A DNA stretch of 64,000 nt, from the NCBI GenBank assembly GCA_014204435.1, contig JACHLF010000004.1, positions 1-64,000 on the forward strand, given 5' to 3'. Made by a program: the position numbers and the translations under genes. This DNA is from Mycobacteroides chelonae (GTDB taxonomy: Bacteria > Actinomycetota > Actinomycetes > Mycobacteriales > Mycobacteriaceae). Of this stretch, positions 39,885-48,129 are shown in pieces. Positions within the stretch are counted from its first letter, which is position 1; every line of letters starts with the position of its first letter. The notes under the pieces are model-generated. The model was not told where the DNA came from and ran no database searches. It saw only the letters and a list, made by a program, of their open reading frames with translations.

Positions 39885-41726
39885 TTAGCCGTATATACCG
39901 GCGAGGTATTCCGTCTGGCAGGCCCGGCGGGCGAGCTTTCCGCTGGTCGTGCGGGGAATTGCGCCTGCCGCGACCAGCCGGACGTCGGCCACCGGTAGTG
40001 CGTGGGTGCGGGATATCGCGGCCCGGATGGCATCGGTGACCGGCGATTGCTCCACGCGGCCGGAACCGGGTGCGCGTTCGGCGACGATCACCAGCCGCTC
40101 GCTGGTGTCGGCGATGGCGGCCTCGGCGAGCTGATTGGCCGCGACCGAGAACGCCGCGACGTACCCGGCGCGCACGGCCGGGGACGCGTCCGACGCGGTC
40201 GCCTCGATGTCCTGGGGATAGTGGTTGCGTCCGTCGATGATGACGAGGTCCTTGATGCGGCCCGTGACGTAGAGGCTGTTGTTCAGGTACACCCCGAGAT
40301 CCCCGGTACGCAGCCACCGGCTGTGTTCGGCGGTTCCGGTGGCATGGCTGTTCGTGTCCAGGCGCGAGTGCAGCCGGTTGTGGAAGGTCGCCTGCGTCTC
40401 GCGGGATCGGCCCCAGTAGCCGCGGCCGATGTTGTCGCCATGCAGCCAGATCTCGCCGATTTCGCCTTCGGGCAGTTCAGCTCCGGTGCGCGGGTCGACG
40501 ATCACCAGCCACTGGCTGCAGATCACCTGACCGCACGAGACGTGGGGCACGGCGGCGGGGTCGTCGGCGGATACGGGCACGGCACGGTCCTCGGCGAGCT
40601 GGGCGCGATCCAAGTAGATCAGGCTGGGGCATTCGTCGGGCGCGATGGTGGCGACCGAGAGCGTGGCCTCGGCCATGCCGTAGGACGGCTTGATGGCCGA
40701 CGGGGGAAACCCGTAGGGGCCGAAGGCTTCGTTGAATTTCTCGATCGCCGAGATGGTGACCGGTTCGGATCCGTTGAGCAGGCCCGCCACATTGCTCAGG
40801 TCCCAGGTCTGTCCCGCGGGTGGGCGGCCGCGCTGTGCGGCGAGTTCGAACGCGAAGTTCGGCGCCGCCGCGAAGACGCGGCCGTAGGCGGACTCGGTGG
40901 CCAGTTGCTTGATCCACCGGTGCGGGCGTCGCACGAACGCCAACGGCGACATCAGGGTGATGTGGCCGCCGCACAGCGGGGGAAACAGGATCATGATCAG
41001 ACCCATGTCGTGATACAGCGGCAGCCAGCTCACGCTGCGAATGTTCGTGTCCAGGCCGCCTGCCAGGATCATCTGCAGCACGTTGGTACACGCGGCGCGG
41101 TGGGTGATCTCCACGCCGGCCGGGATGCGCGTGGAGCCCGACGTGTACTGCAGGTAGGCAAGGTCTTCGGTGTCGAGTTCGGCGGGGACGAACGTTGCGC
41201 CCACCGAGTCCGGAACCGCGTCGATCGCGATGACTCGCGGGCGGCGCTGGCGGGGAAGCTTGCGCAGGAATGCGTTTACCGATTGGGCCGCGGCGTCGGT
41301 GGTGAGGATGACCGACGGGGTGGCATCGGAGAGCACCGCGTCGAGGCGTTCGGTGTGGCCGGGCAGCTCGGGGGCGAAGAGCGGCACCGCGATGTTTCCG
41401 GCCTGGATGGCGGCGAAGAATCCGATGACATAGTCGAGGCCCTGGGGCGCCAGGATCGCGACGCGATCACCGGGCTCGGTGACCTGTTGCAGGCGTGCGC
41501 CGATGGCGCGCATGCGGGTGTTGAGGGCGTCCCAGCTCAGTTCGATGGCCACGCCGTCGTCGTCGCGGGTGAAGTCGAGGTAGCGGTAGGCGGCGGTGGT
41601 GCCGAACTCGGCGATGTTGTGTTCGAAGTTCGAGAGCAGAGTCGTGCCGGGAGGCAGATCAATCGAGCCGTCGGCATTGAGATAATCCTCAATCCCGCGC
41701 TGGCGAACCGCTAATCCATCTGACAT
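39885..41726 (-). CDS. Fatty acyl-AMP ligase (FAAL)
   Basis: 613 aa ANL enzyme. The phosphate loop is LQYTSGSTRIPAGVEITHRA, followed by WLPLYHDMGLIMILFPPL, SYGMAEATLS, and the C-terminal AIPRTTSGKLARRA lysine motif. FAALs activate fatty acids as adenylates for transfer to polyketide synthases or carrier proteins. No synthase gene is adjacent, so the acceptor is unknown. The ATG at 41726 follows GGGAGTGGG. It precedes the XRE operon on the same strand but ends before the inverted repeat there. Confidence 0.88.
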   Translation of the reverse strand: MSDGLAVRQRGIEDYLNADGSIDLPPGTTLLSNFEHNIAEFGTTAAYRYLDFTRDDDGVAIELSWDALNTRMRAIGARLQQVTEPGDRVAILAPQGLDYVIGFFAAIQAGNIAVPLFAPELPGHTERLDAVLSDATPSVILTTDAAAQSVNAFLRKLPRQRRPRVIAIDAVPDSVGATFVPAELDTEDLAYLQYTSGSTRIPAGVEITHRAACTNVLQMILAGGLDTNIRSVSWLPLYHDMGLIMILFPPLCGGHITLMSPLAFVRRPHRWIKQLATESAYGRVFAAAPNFAFELAAQRGRPPAGQTWDLSNVAGLLNGSEPVTISAIEKFNEAFGPYGFPPSAIKPSYGMAEATLSVATIAPDECPSLIYLDRAQLAEDRAVPVSADDPAAVPHVSCGQVICSQWLVIVDPRTGAELPEGEIGEIWLHGDNIGRGYWGRSRETQATFHNRLHSRLDTNSHATGTAEHSRWLRTGDLGVYLNNSLYVTGRIKDLVIIDGRNHYPQDIEATASDASPAVRAGYVAAFSVAANQLAEAAIADTSERLVIVAERAPGSGRVEQSPVTDAIRAAISRTHALPVADVRLVAAGAIPRTTSGKLARRACQTEYLAGIYG

Positions 41727-42039
41727 ATCCCACTCCCGACTCACGATGAAAAACACTACCTGCGCTAACTAAGTGAAACCTTTGTCCGCAGGTGACCCGT
41801 CATGTGAGGAGCGGGCGGCAACGTTCAATGTCGGCGATCGCGCGATCTGGTGACGAATCACCACCAGAACTCGATCGAATTCTGGTGTCTTACAAGAGGT
41901 ATCACTAACTGCTTGAGAGTTTCAATGTGATCCAAGGGTGTGTCGCGCGACGGTGTGATCTTGGCCGTAGGTGAGACGGGCTGGGTCCGGGAGTTGGCGG
42001 TAAGGGAAGCGCCAGGTAGAACTAGGGCTGATCTGCTTG
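41727..42039. other. Intergenic region before tRNA-Leu
   Basis: About 310 bases between the acyl ligase start and the tRNA-Leu gene. It should hold the ligase promoter (minus) and the tRNA promoter (plus). I see no convincing reading frame, and no repeat shared with the island. Confidence 0.5.
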
Positions 42040-42113
42040 GCCCCCATAGCCCAATTGGCAGAGGCAGCGGACTTAAAATCCGCCAAGTGTCGGTTCGAGT
42101 CCGACTGGGGGCA
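42040..42113 (+). tRNA. tRNA-Leu (anticodon TAA), integration site of the island
   Basis: It folds as 74 bases: acceptor GCCCCCA/TGGGGGC with discriminator A, anticodon stem GCGGA/TCCGC around loop CTTAAAA (anticodon TAA), and T arm GTCGG-TTCGAGT-CCGAC. The variable region is only CAAGT, short for a leucine tRNA, which usually has a long variable arm. Its last 43 bases plus one more are repeated at 46806 and, in part, at 52002. Confidence 0.88.
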
Positions 42114-42114
42114 C
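42071..42114 (+). repeat. att copy 1 (attL of element 1) within tRNA-Leu
   Basis: A 44-base segment from the anticodon loop of tRNA-Leu to one base past its 3' end is repeated exactly at 46806-46849. The last 25 bases occur again at 52002-52026. This is the pattern left by integration into a tRNA 3' end. Confidence 0.9.
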
Positions 42115-42128
42115 GGTGTTAGAGCAGG

Positions 42129-43332
42129 TCAGCGTATTTTAGTGAGCTTTGCGCGCTTGGCATTGGACTCTTCCGTCCGCAGAGCGTCCGCAGCAGATTC
42201 AGCTGCCTTATTCAGAGCCTCTGCAATAACGCCGAGTTCATCGGGGTAGAGGTGCCCGTATCGGTCCAGAGTCAACGTGGCCGTCTTGTGCCCCAGAAGG
42301 GTTTGCAGAACCTTGATGTTCGCGCCTGCTGATGGCTAGCGATGCGCAGGTGTGCCGCAGCTCATGTGGCACAAAGCCATCTAGGCCCACCGATTTGGCG
42401 GCTTGGTCGAACGCCCACCGGAACTCGCCGAGGGGGAGGTGAGAGCCGTCGCGGCCAGGGAACATCAGCGCTTCGGGATCTTCTGGCAGTTCGGTTCGCA
42501 GCAGATCAACCAGAAACGCTGGTATGGGTACCTTCCGGCCTTCATGGTTCTTTGTGCTGGTCTCCACAATGCCCTTGCCGGTCACGTTCGTAGCGGAAGC
42601 GTTGACCCATATCCGGGCGGAATCTAGGTCAACATGCTTGGCGCGAAGGGCGGCAGCTTCGCCGAACCGTAGCCCGCACAGCGCCAGCACGAATACCAGC
42701 GTGCGGAATCGACCCGATGCGACAGCCAACTCTTGCACCCGACGCATGGTCAAATACCGCTTCTCCGGTTCGCGTATGCCGGGTAGCTCAATATCGGAGG
42801 CCGGGTTGATGGTGAGCCGTCTAGCACGGATCGCGTAGCGCAACACCTGATCGAGAACCTGGTAGCTCTGCTTCACCCGTGACGCGGACAGTCCACGATC
42901 CAAGAAGCGGTGCCCGCCGCCCTTCTCAGATAAGCTCGACACCCACGTCTGCACGTCTTCATAGGTTATGTCTGCCAAACGAACATCTTCCCACCGGGGG
43001 AGCACGATTCTATCTAAAATACTGCGGTACCCCGCAACGGTTTTCGGCTTCCTTGTCGCTTTGGTTGTGAACCATGATTCCGCCACCGATCCGAATAGCT
43101 CACGGCTCTTCGGCGGGTCTACCCAAGTGCCGGTGCCAACGTTCGTGGTGATGTCATTCAGCCAGTTTTGGGCGTCAACCTTCCGCGTGAAACCCTTTGC
43201 GCGCTCCTTGCCGTCAGGGCCTACGTACCTTGCGCGCCAACGCATTCCCTTGCCGTGGTTGGCAGATGGTTCGTCATTGCTTTTGGTCCAGCGATCCTCG
43301 ACGCCGGATCGGCGGTTACGTCGTTGGGTCAT
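42129..43332 (-). pseudogene. Tyrosine recombinase/integrase of element 1, frameshifted before the catalytic Tyr
   Basis: The main frame (43332 down to 42238) gives an Arm/AP2-like N-terminus, the SAM-like core-binding domain and the catalytic Arg in LCGLRFGEAAAL and HELRHTCAS. Near 42340 the frame changes: the proper continuation GANIKVLQTLLGHKTATLTL followed by DRYGHLYPDELG, with the catalytic Tyr, is in another frame ending at 42129. The sequence there is best explained by loss of two bases. As written the enzyme lacks its Tyr and the element should be unable to excise by itself. Confidence 0.85.
42174..42192 (+). repeat. Two CGTCCGCA direct repeats near the left att site
   Basis: CGTCCGCA occurs at 42174-42181 and 42185-42192, inside the 3' end of the integrase gene and about 60-80 bases from the tRNA att copy. 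The same octamer occurs four times at the other end of element 1. Candidate arm-type integrase binding sites. Confidence 0.5.
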
Positions 43333-43699
43333 CGTCCGTCTTTTTCCACTCGGCGGTTAGTTTTTTCAGCGACGTATCTACCTCGCGTGCTCTGTCGCCA
43401 TGAATTGGTTTGAGCGCCCTGCTGAGCCAGAATTGGTGTTCAGCTAGGCCGCTGAAGTCCATGTTGCGGGCGGTGGTAGCGCGTGCAACGTGATCTACTG
43501 CGACGCTTAGGAAATCAACGCCTGTCTCCACCGAGATCGACATGAGCAGGGCTTGCCAATCCTCTAGCGGGATGTGGTCAAGCGTCAGGTCGTCGGCGAT
43601 TGCTTCCTCGAAAACCTGGCGATCCCGCTGCTCGTCAAGATGCTCTAGGGCGTCATGTAACCGATCTCTAATCTCGACATCCTGGACACAGAGGAGCAT
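43316..43699 (-). CDS. Hypothetical protein upstream of the integrase
   Basis: 127 aa, acidic and mostly helical (IRDRLHDALEHLDEQRDRQV). I do not recognise it. Its stop lies 17 bases inside the integrase gene, so the two are probably cotranscribed and coupled; an accessory role in integration or immunity is possible. Its ATG at 43699 falls exactly where homology of the facing capsid fragment begins, so its upstream region was created by a deletion or insertion junction. Confidence 0.55.
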   Translation of the reverse strand: MLLCVQDVEIRDRLHDALEHLDEQRDRQVFEEAIADDLTLDHIPLEDWQALLMSISVETGVDFLSVAVDHVARATTARNMDFSGLAEHQFWLSRALKPIHGDRAREVDTSLKKLTAEWKKTDDDPTT

Positions 43700-44392
43700 G
43701 GCTCGCCGGAGTACTCATATCTGCGCCAGGTCACCCGCACCAACAACGCCGCCGTGGTCCCCGAGGGTGCACTCAAGCCCACCAGCATCTACACGCTCGC
43801 TCGTGTCGAGAACAAGCTGGAAGTGATCGCGCACCTATCCGAAGGCGTGCCCCGCTACTGGCTCACCGACAACGCCTCCTTGGAGCAGTTCCTGCAAAAC
43901 GAACTGACCTATGGCCTACGGGTCAAAGTGGAAAGCCAGGTATTGACGGATATCAACGCCACCAGCGGAATACAGCTCAACCCCTACGCCACCAGCCCTT
44001 TGGTGACCATCCGCAAGTCGCTGACCAAGATCGAGGCAGCCGGATACACCCCGAAGGCGTTCGTGTTGTCCGCGACGGACTGGGAGGGCATCGAATTGGC
44101 GCTGTCCAGTGTCAACGCGGTCGAGCACATGAGCCTGCCCTATGACGCCTCCGCACGCCGCCTCTATGGCGTCCCGGTGGTCGTCTGCCTGGCCCAGGCC
44201 GAAGGTGTCGCGCACACCCTGGCCCACGAGTCGGTCGGGCTCGATACCGATGGCCGCGTCGAGATCCAGTGGTCCGAAACGTCCAACGCCGACGACTTCG
44301 CCCACAACCTCACACGCGCCCGCTGCGAAGGCCGCTTCGCCACCAGCATCTACCGGCCCCTCGGCGTCATCAAGAGCGACCTGACGCCATAG
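43700..44392 (+). pseudogene. HK97-type phage major capsid protein, 5'-truncated
   Basis: The frame from about 43700 to the stop at 44390 reads GSPEYSYLRQVTRTNNAAVV, then PEGALKPTSIYTLARVE and ends with FATSIYRPLGVIKSDLTP. This is the C-terminal two thirds of an HK97-fold major capsid protein of actinobacterial phages. The N-terminal arm/scaffold part is gone, and no start or ribosome site fits the break point. No other head or tail genes are present. Confidence 0.8.
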
Positions 44393-44400
44393 CCCAGACA

Positions 44401-44446
44401 CCGCGCCAGGGCGAGCGTCACAGACCGTGCGCTCGCCCTGGCGCGG
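44401..44446. terminator. Perfect 17-bp hairpin after the capsid fragment
   Basis: CCGCGCCAGGGCGAGCG (44401-44417) and its exact complement (44430-44446) are separated by 12 bases. It begins eight bases after the capsid stop and has no T tract. The stem is long and GC-rich, as in strong phage terminators. Confidence 0.7.
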
Positions 44447-44620
44447 AGGTTCTGCCAGTGGCCCGACTAGCCACTAGAGGATCAAAACTGCAGACGACCC
44501 ACGCGGCAAAACACGGCCCGCTGACCAATAACTCGGCTAAGACCGTTCCCCCTGTGCAGCAACCGGCAGGCGGAGTACTGTGCCCGTAGTTGCTGACCGA
44601 GAGGGGAGGATGATCGAGGT

Positions 44621-44887
44621 ATGGCACAAGAAGCCGAGCCCGGATACCCGCCGCTGCCTTATGAGGCGACCGGCCTACAGGGCCGTCGTGCGCGAATCAT
44701 TGTGGAGCACCCGCACGATGATCAGGGCTTTCCTGCTACGTTCTCCGAGGGGACGCGTGAGGTCATCATCGACGACGACGAGCCCAGCGTATTCACCAAC
44801 CTGGCGGTTTACGTTCCCGGCCATAAGCCAGAGAACCCGATGGATATGCAGCTAGTCCGGGCCGACCAGTTGTCATTGCTGGACTGA
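44621..44887 (+). CDS. 88-aa protein, first of two paralogs flanking the T7SS cassette
   Basis: 88 aa, acidic, no signal peptide or helix. It starts MAQEAEPGYPPLPYEATGLQ, continues GRRARIIVEHPHDDQGF, then EGTREVIIDDDEP and DQLSLLD. It is about 77% identical (68 of 88 by my count) to the gene at 46380. Small, acidic, duplicated and placed either side of a T7SS toxin-like gene, it is a candidate immunity protein or chaperone, but I know no named family. Two bases separate it from the EspC-like gene. Confidence 0.7.
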   Translation: MAQEAEPGYPPLPYEATGLQGRRARIIVEHPHDDQGFPATFSEGTREVIIDDDEPSVFTNLAVYVPGHKPENPMDMQLVRADQLSLLD

Positions 44888-44889
44888 CG

Positions 44890-45165
44890 ATGGCGGGTTT
44901 TCTGTCTGTAGACGGCGATGGATTGCGCACCGCAGCGAGCAGTAGTGACGCGATAGCCGATGCGTTGGGATCTGGCATGCCAGGAGCTGTCACGGGTTCC
45001 CAGGCCACGCACGTAGCGGTCGCAGCTCTCGATGCCGCGCTGCAAGGAGCGCGGACCGGCCTCTCACAGCGCGTTGGCGGTCAGGCTTGGGCGTTGCGCT
45101 CTAACGGGCACGCGCTTGAGGGCACTGACCGATCGAGCGCGCAGGACATTGCGGGGGCGATGTGA
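44890..45165 (+). CDS. EspC-like T7SS substrate/partner protein
   Basis: 91 aa, helical hairpin type. FLSVDGDGLRTAASSSDAIA at the start and Ala-rich helices fit the EspC/DUF2580 group (PF10824) of ESX-associated proteins, usually encoded just before a larger secreted partner. Its stop overlaps the GTG of the next gene (GTGA at 45162-45165), so the two products are coupled and probably form a secreted heterodimer. Confidence 0.72.
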   Translation: MAGFLSVDGDGLRTAASSSDAIADALGSGMPGAVTGSQATHVAVAALDAALQGARTGLSQRVGGQAWALRSNGHALEGTDRSSAQDIAGAM

Positions 45166-46352
45166 GCCCGGCTGTCGCGGCGGCTTCGTTGCCCACGCGG
45201 TCGCAGATCGAAAGCTGGCAGACCGATCACCTGTCCCAGGCGTCCGTTCGTTGGAATGCCGCAGCTGCCCAGATCGAACAACTCAGCAGCCAGCACGCGC
45301 GCAACGTCGAAGCACCCGCTGGCACTCTCTGGACGGGGCAGAGCGCCGAAACAGCTTCAGGCCAAGTTAGTTCGGACCACAAGCTAGCTCTGTCACAGGC
45401 CGACACCCTGCGCTCCGCCGCAACCACTGCGCGGATCGGCGCAGAGGATCTGGCCGCAATCAAAGCCAATGCTCTGGATGCCGTAGCCCAGGCTGAACGC
45501 GAAGGATTCCACGTCGCGCAAGACCTTTCGGTCACCGATGCCCGGCCCAAGAAATCCGGCGCCAACGAACACGGCCGCGAGCAAGCCGCCGCCGAACACC
45601 AGACATTTATCCGCTGGCGGGCAAGCCAGCTGCATCAGGCCGACCAAAACATCGCCCGCTCACTCGACGGGAACACCAGCGACCTCGACAAGCACAAGGC
45701 TGGCAGCCGCAACGGCACCGTGCACATGTTCGACGACGGCCACGGCACGCCTGGAGGGGGACCAGCACCCACCAACCCATCAGCAGCGCTCGGACTGCCC
45801 GACTATCCGCCCGGCACACTGTCGAACGAGGAATCGCGCACCGTCTACACCCGCGGTGAACTCAAAATGAAAGAGCTTGACGCACAGTGGGCTAGGCAGG
45901 GCGTGCCGCTGGAAGAACGCGCAAAGCGCATGTTCGAAATGCGAAATGGACTACGGACCTGGTCACGCACCCTCATGAGTGATCGGCCACTTGCGGATTT
46001 CCTCAACCAGAACGAACGTAACCGTACTTTTGATCAGATGGTCAACAACGGCAGGGTCAAAGGACTTTCGGGGCCGCAGATCTATCAGGACATCATCGAG
46101 AGCGCAACCCGCAGCCGTGACAGCGTGAACGCCGGCCTGGGGATCGACCCAAAGAGTCCGCCGCAACTGCCGCCCGTTCGTGGCGCAGGCCCACCGCCGA
46201 GTCTGCCCACGGAGCTGAAGCCGGAGGGCGGCGGTCTCATCAGCGCCCCTGGCGCGTCTGAGGGCATCCCGCAACAGCTGCACCCCTCCGGCCCCGATCA
46301 CATGCCAAAGGTCGAAGGCACCTTCGGCGACAAGACAATCGAAGACCCCTAG
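45162..46352 (+). CDS. T7SS toxin-like protein with WXG-type N-terminus and unknown C-terminal domain
   Basis: 396 aa. Residues 1-160 are helical with a W-x-G turn (GTLWTGQSAETASGQ), as in ESX-secreted polymorphic toxins. A Gly/Pro linker (about 200-225) leads to a charged C-terminal domain (about 235-330; TVYTRGELKMKELDAQWARQ, RMFEMRNGLRTWSR, NRTFDQMVNNGR) and a Pro-rich tail. I do not recognise the C-terminal domain. Layout and position suggest a secreted effector or toxin, with the 88-aa proteins as immunity candidates. Confidence 0.7.
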   Translation: MSPAVAAASLPTRSQIESWQTDHLSQASVRWNAAAAQIEQLSSQHARNVEAPAGTLWTGQSAETASGQVSSDHKLALSQADTLRSAATTARIGAEDLAAIKANALDAVAQAEREGFHVAQDLSVTDARPKKSGANEHGREQAAAEHQTFIRWRASQLHQADQNIARSLDGNTSDLDKHKAGSRNGTVHMFDDGHGTPGGGPAPTNPSAALGLPDYPPGTLSNEESRTVYTRGELKMKELDAQWARQGVPLEERAKRMFEMRNGLRTWSRTLMSDRPLADFLNQNERNRTFDQMVNNGRVKGLSGPQIYQDIIESATRSRDSVNAGLGIDPKSPPQLPPVRGAGPPPSLPTELKPEGGGLISAPGASEGIPQQLHPSGPDHMPKVEGTFGDKTIEDP

Positions 46353-46379
46353 AGCTAGGCAAGGGAGGACAATAGAGTC

Positions 46380-46646
46380 ATGGCACAAGAAGCCGAGCCG
46401 GGATACCCACCCCTGCCGTGGGACGCCAAAGGTCTGCGCGGCAGGCGTGCGCGGATCATCGTGGAGCACCCCCACGATGATCAGGGCTGGTACGCCACGT
46501 TTCCCGAAGGCACACGTGAGGTCATCATCGATGACGACGAGCCGAACGTCTACAACGACCTTCGCGTCTACGCGCCAGGCCATGAACCGGCCAACCCGCT
46601 CGACATGGAGAAAGTCCGGTACGACCAACTCTCGTTACTCGAATGA
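46380..46646 (+). CDS. 88-aa protein, second paralog flanking the T7SS cassette
   Basis: 88 aa, MAQEAEPGYPPLPWDAKGLR then GRRARIIVEHPHDDQGW, EGTREVIIDDDEP and DQLSLLE. It is a close copy of the gene at 44621, with changes concentrated at aromatic positions (Y/W14, F/W37, A/Y81) and around residues 56-81. It follows the toxin-like gene by 27 bases with a GGGAGG site. This is the classical place for an immunity gene, so of the pair this one is more likely to be cognate. Confidence 0.72.
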   Translation: MAQEAEPGYPPLPWDAKGLRGRRARIIVEHPHDDQGWYATFPEGTREVIIDDDEPNVYNDLRVYAPGHEPANPLDMEKVRYDQLSLLE

Positions 46647-46649
46647 CCG

Positions 46650-46700
46650 TGCGGACGCGCGTCGAAGATCCGTCCGCAATCCGTCCGCAGTACGTCCGCA
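46650..46700. repeat. Cluster of CGTCCGCA repeats near the right att site of element 1
   Basis: CGTCCGCA occurs in direct orientation at 46671, 46682 and 46693, spaced exactly 11 bases, and inverted at 46650. With the two copies near the left end this makes six in one element, clustered near its ends. The 11-base phasing is about one DNA turn, as for integrase arm sites. Confidence 0.6.
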
Positions 46701-46805
46701 ACTTGTAAATAGCCACCAACGTATCCAATGGTGAATGTGCAGTTCAGGATCATTTTGCAAACGTCGCCAACATTGCTCAATATCTACAAACGTCGAGAAG
46801 AGCAC

Positions 46806-46849
46806 ACTTAAAATCCGCCAAGTGTCGGTTCGAGTCCGACTGGGGGCAC
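46806..46849 (+). repeat. att copy 2 (right end of element 1, left end of element 2)
   Basis: Exact 44-base copy of the tRNA-Leu 3' part. It lacks the 5' half of the tRNA, so no functional tRNA is made here. It separates the two integrases' elements. Confidence 0.9.
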
Positions 46850-46920
46850 TAGAACTCGGGGCAGAAAAGTGCTGTTAGACAGATTCTCAAGCACCCTCAG
46901 ACGGCGCTCTTGGGCCGCCG

Positions 46921-46940
46921 TGCCCATATATTGCCCGCAG
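46921..46940 (+). repeat. TGCCC pair at the left end of element 2
   Basis: TGCCCATATATTGCCCGCAG has two TGCCC units 11 bases apart. The same arrangement, TGCCCACGCTGTGCCCACAG, occurs at 51902-51921 near the other end of element 2. Candidate integrase arm-type sites. Confidence 0.4.
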
Positions 46941-46946
46941 TCTCCT

Positions 46947-47888
46947 CTAACGTGTCGCAACTCCAGTGAGATCGTCATCGAACAAGTCGGCGTACACGTC
47001 CAACGTCATCGCTGCCGACGAGTGCCCTAGCATCCTCTGAATTACCTTCACGTTGGCGCCGGCTGAGATCGCCGGCGACGCCGCAGTGTGTCGAAGCGCA
47101 TGCGCAGTAACTCTTGGGAACACCGGCGTGATCGGTTCCTTGCCGCCCTTGCTTTCCTTGACTCTCGCCGCCGTTGCCGCGGTCTGGCACCGGACGACAG
47201 CGCCGGATAGCCATGAATCGTGAGATGACGGGGGACCGAGGTGGCCGCCGTCGCGGGCTGTCCAGATCAGATTGCCATGCTGGTTGCCCCTACATGTCTT
47301 CGCCAGCTCCTCAACGACGAACGTGGGCAGCACGACCGTGCGTTCCTTGCCCGACTTCAAGGTGCCCAGGTGTACGTCAGCGCCTACCGTGACGGCGCCG
47401 CAGCCTCACCCCACCGCAGGCCCGCAGTGCCGAGTAGCAGTACCAGCGACCCGTACCGGCCGGATTCGACGGCGAGCGTCTGGAGCTGTTCGGCTGTCAG
47501 ATAGACGTTCTTCCGCTTCGATCGGGCGGGCAGCTTCACGCCCCGAGCTGGGTTGCGGGCCAAGCGTCGATCCTCCACCGCATCATCGAGAATCCGCGCC
47601 AGCACGTCGTACGCAGTCCTGACGACCGTGCTCTTCCGTCGGCCAGCTATCTCAGCAACCCATGCCTGAACGTCGGAAAAGTTGATGTCTGCGATTACCT
47701 TTAGCGCCCAACGTGGTTCGACGTGAACTCGCCATGCCGACTCCACCGAATGGAAAGCCGAGGGCTTGATGATGGCCTTCTGTCGTGCCAGCCACGCGGG
47801 CCCAAGCTCACCGATCATGACCTTGCCGAGTGCGGAGGCCACGTAACTGCCGGTGAGCTTCTCGACCTCGAGGCGCCTCCAAGTCGGT
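46947..47888 (-). pseudogene. Tyrosine recombinase/integrase of element 2, truncated and frameshifted
   Basis: The frame 47888 down to 47384 holds a core-binding domain (AWRVHVEPRWALKVIADINF) and the catalytic Arg motif TAGLRWGEAAA. The rest, in another frame from about 47370 to 46947, has LPTFVVEEL, HALRHTAAS and the Tyr motif LDVYADLFDDD. An in-frame stop lies just upstream of T-W-R-R-L-E-V-E at about 47888, so the N-terminal arm-binding domain is missing. Not functional as written. Confidence 0.82.
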
Positions 47889-48129
47889 AGCTAAGTCAGG
47901 TTCTCGGTGGTGTGTCTCCCCGTCGAGGCTGATGTCGTGCGATCACCATATTGCGAGGTTGCTGCGGGTTACCACCCAGTTCGATGCATCGCCGCCGTTG
48001 AAGTCCCGACGCAGCAAACATGCTGATCCCCGAGTTTCCCTGGACATCGCCCCAGTGTTTCTGTAATCATTCTGTCAACGGCTGTATATGCGGGTCGCAT
48101 GCAGCAAGTACTTGGGAGGGTATCAACAG

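Larger units (their letters stand above)
42071..46849. mobile_element. Integrated element 1 at tRNA-Leu
   Basis: About 4.7 kb bounded by exact 44-base repeats of the tRNA-Leu end. It contains a frameshifted tyrosine integrase by the left repeat, an unknown small gene, a phage capsid fragment with a strong hairpin, and a type VII secretion cassette. It looks like a decayed prophage or satellite that carries, or has picked up, a toxin-like cassette. CGTCCGCA repeats near both ends may be integrase arm sites. Confidence 0.85.

Noticed and set aside
40002..41714. 570-codon open frame antisense to the fatty acyl-AMP ligase
   Set aside because: Composition is Gly/Arg/Val/Asp-rich as expected from the complement of a high-GC gene; the ligase has all motifs of its family.
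46806..46849. Second tRNA-Leu gene
   Set aside because: Only the 3' part of the tRNA is present, with no acceptor 5' strand or D arm; it is an att copy.
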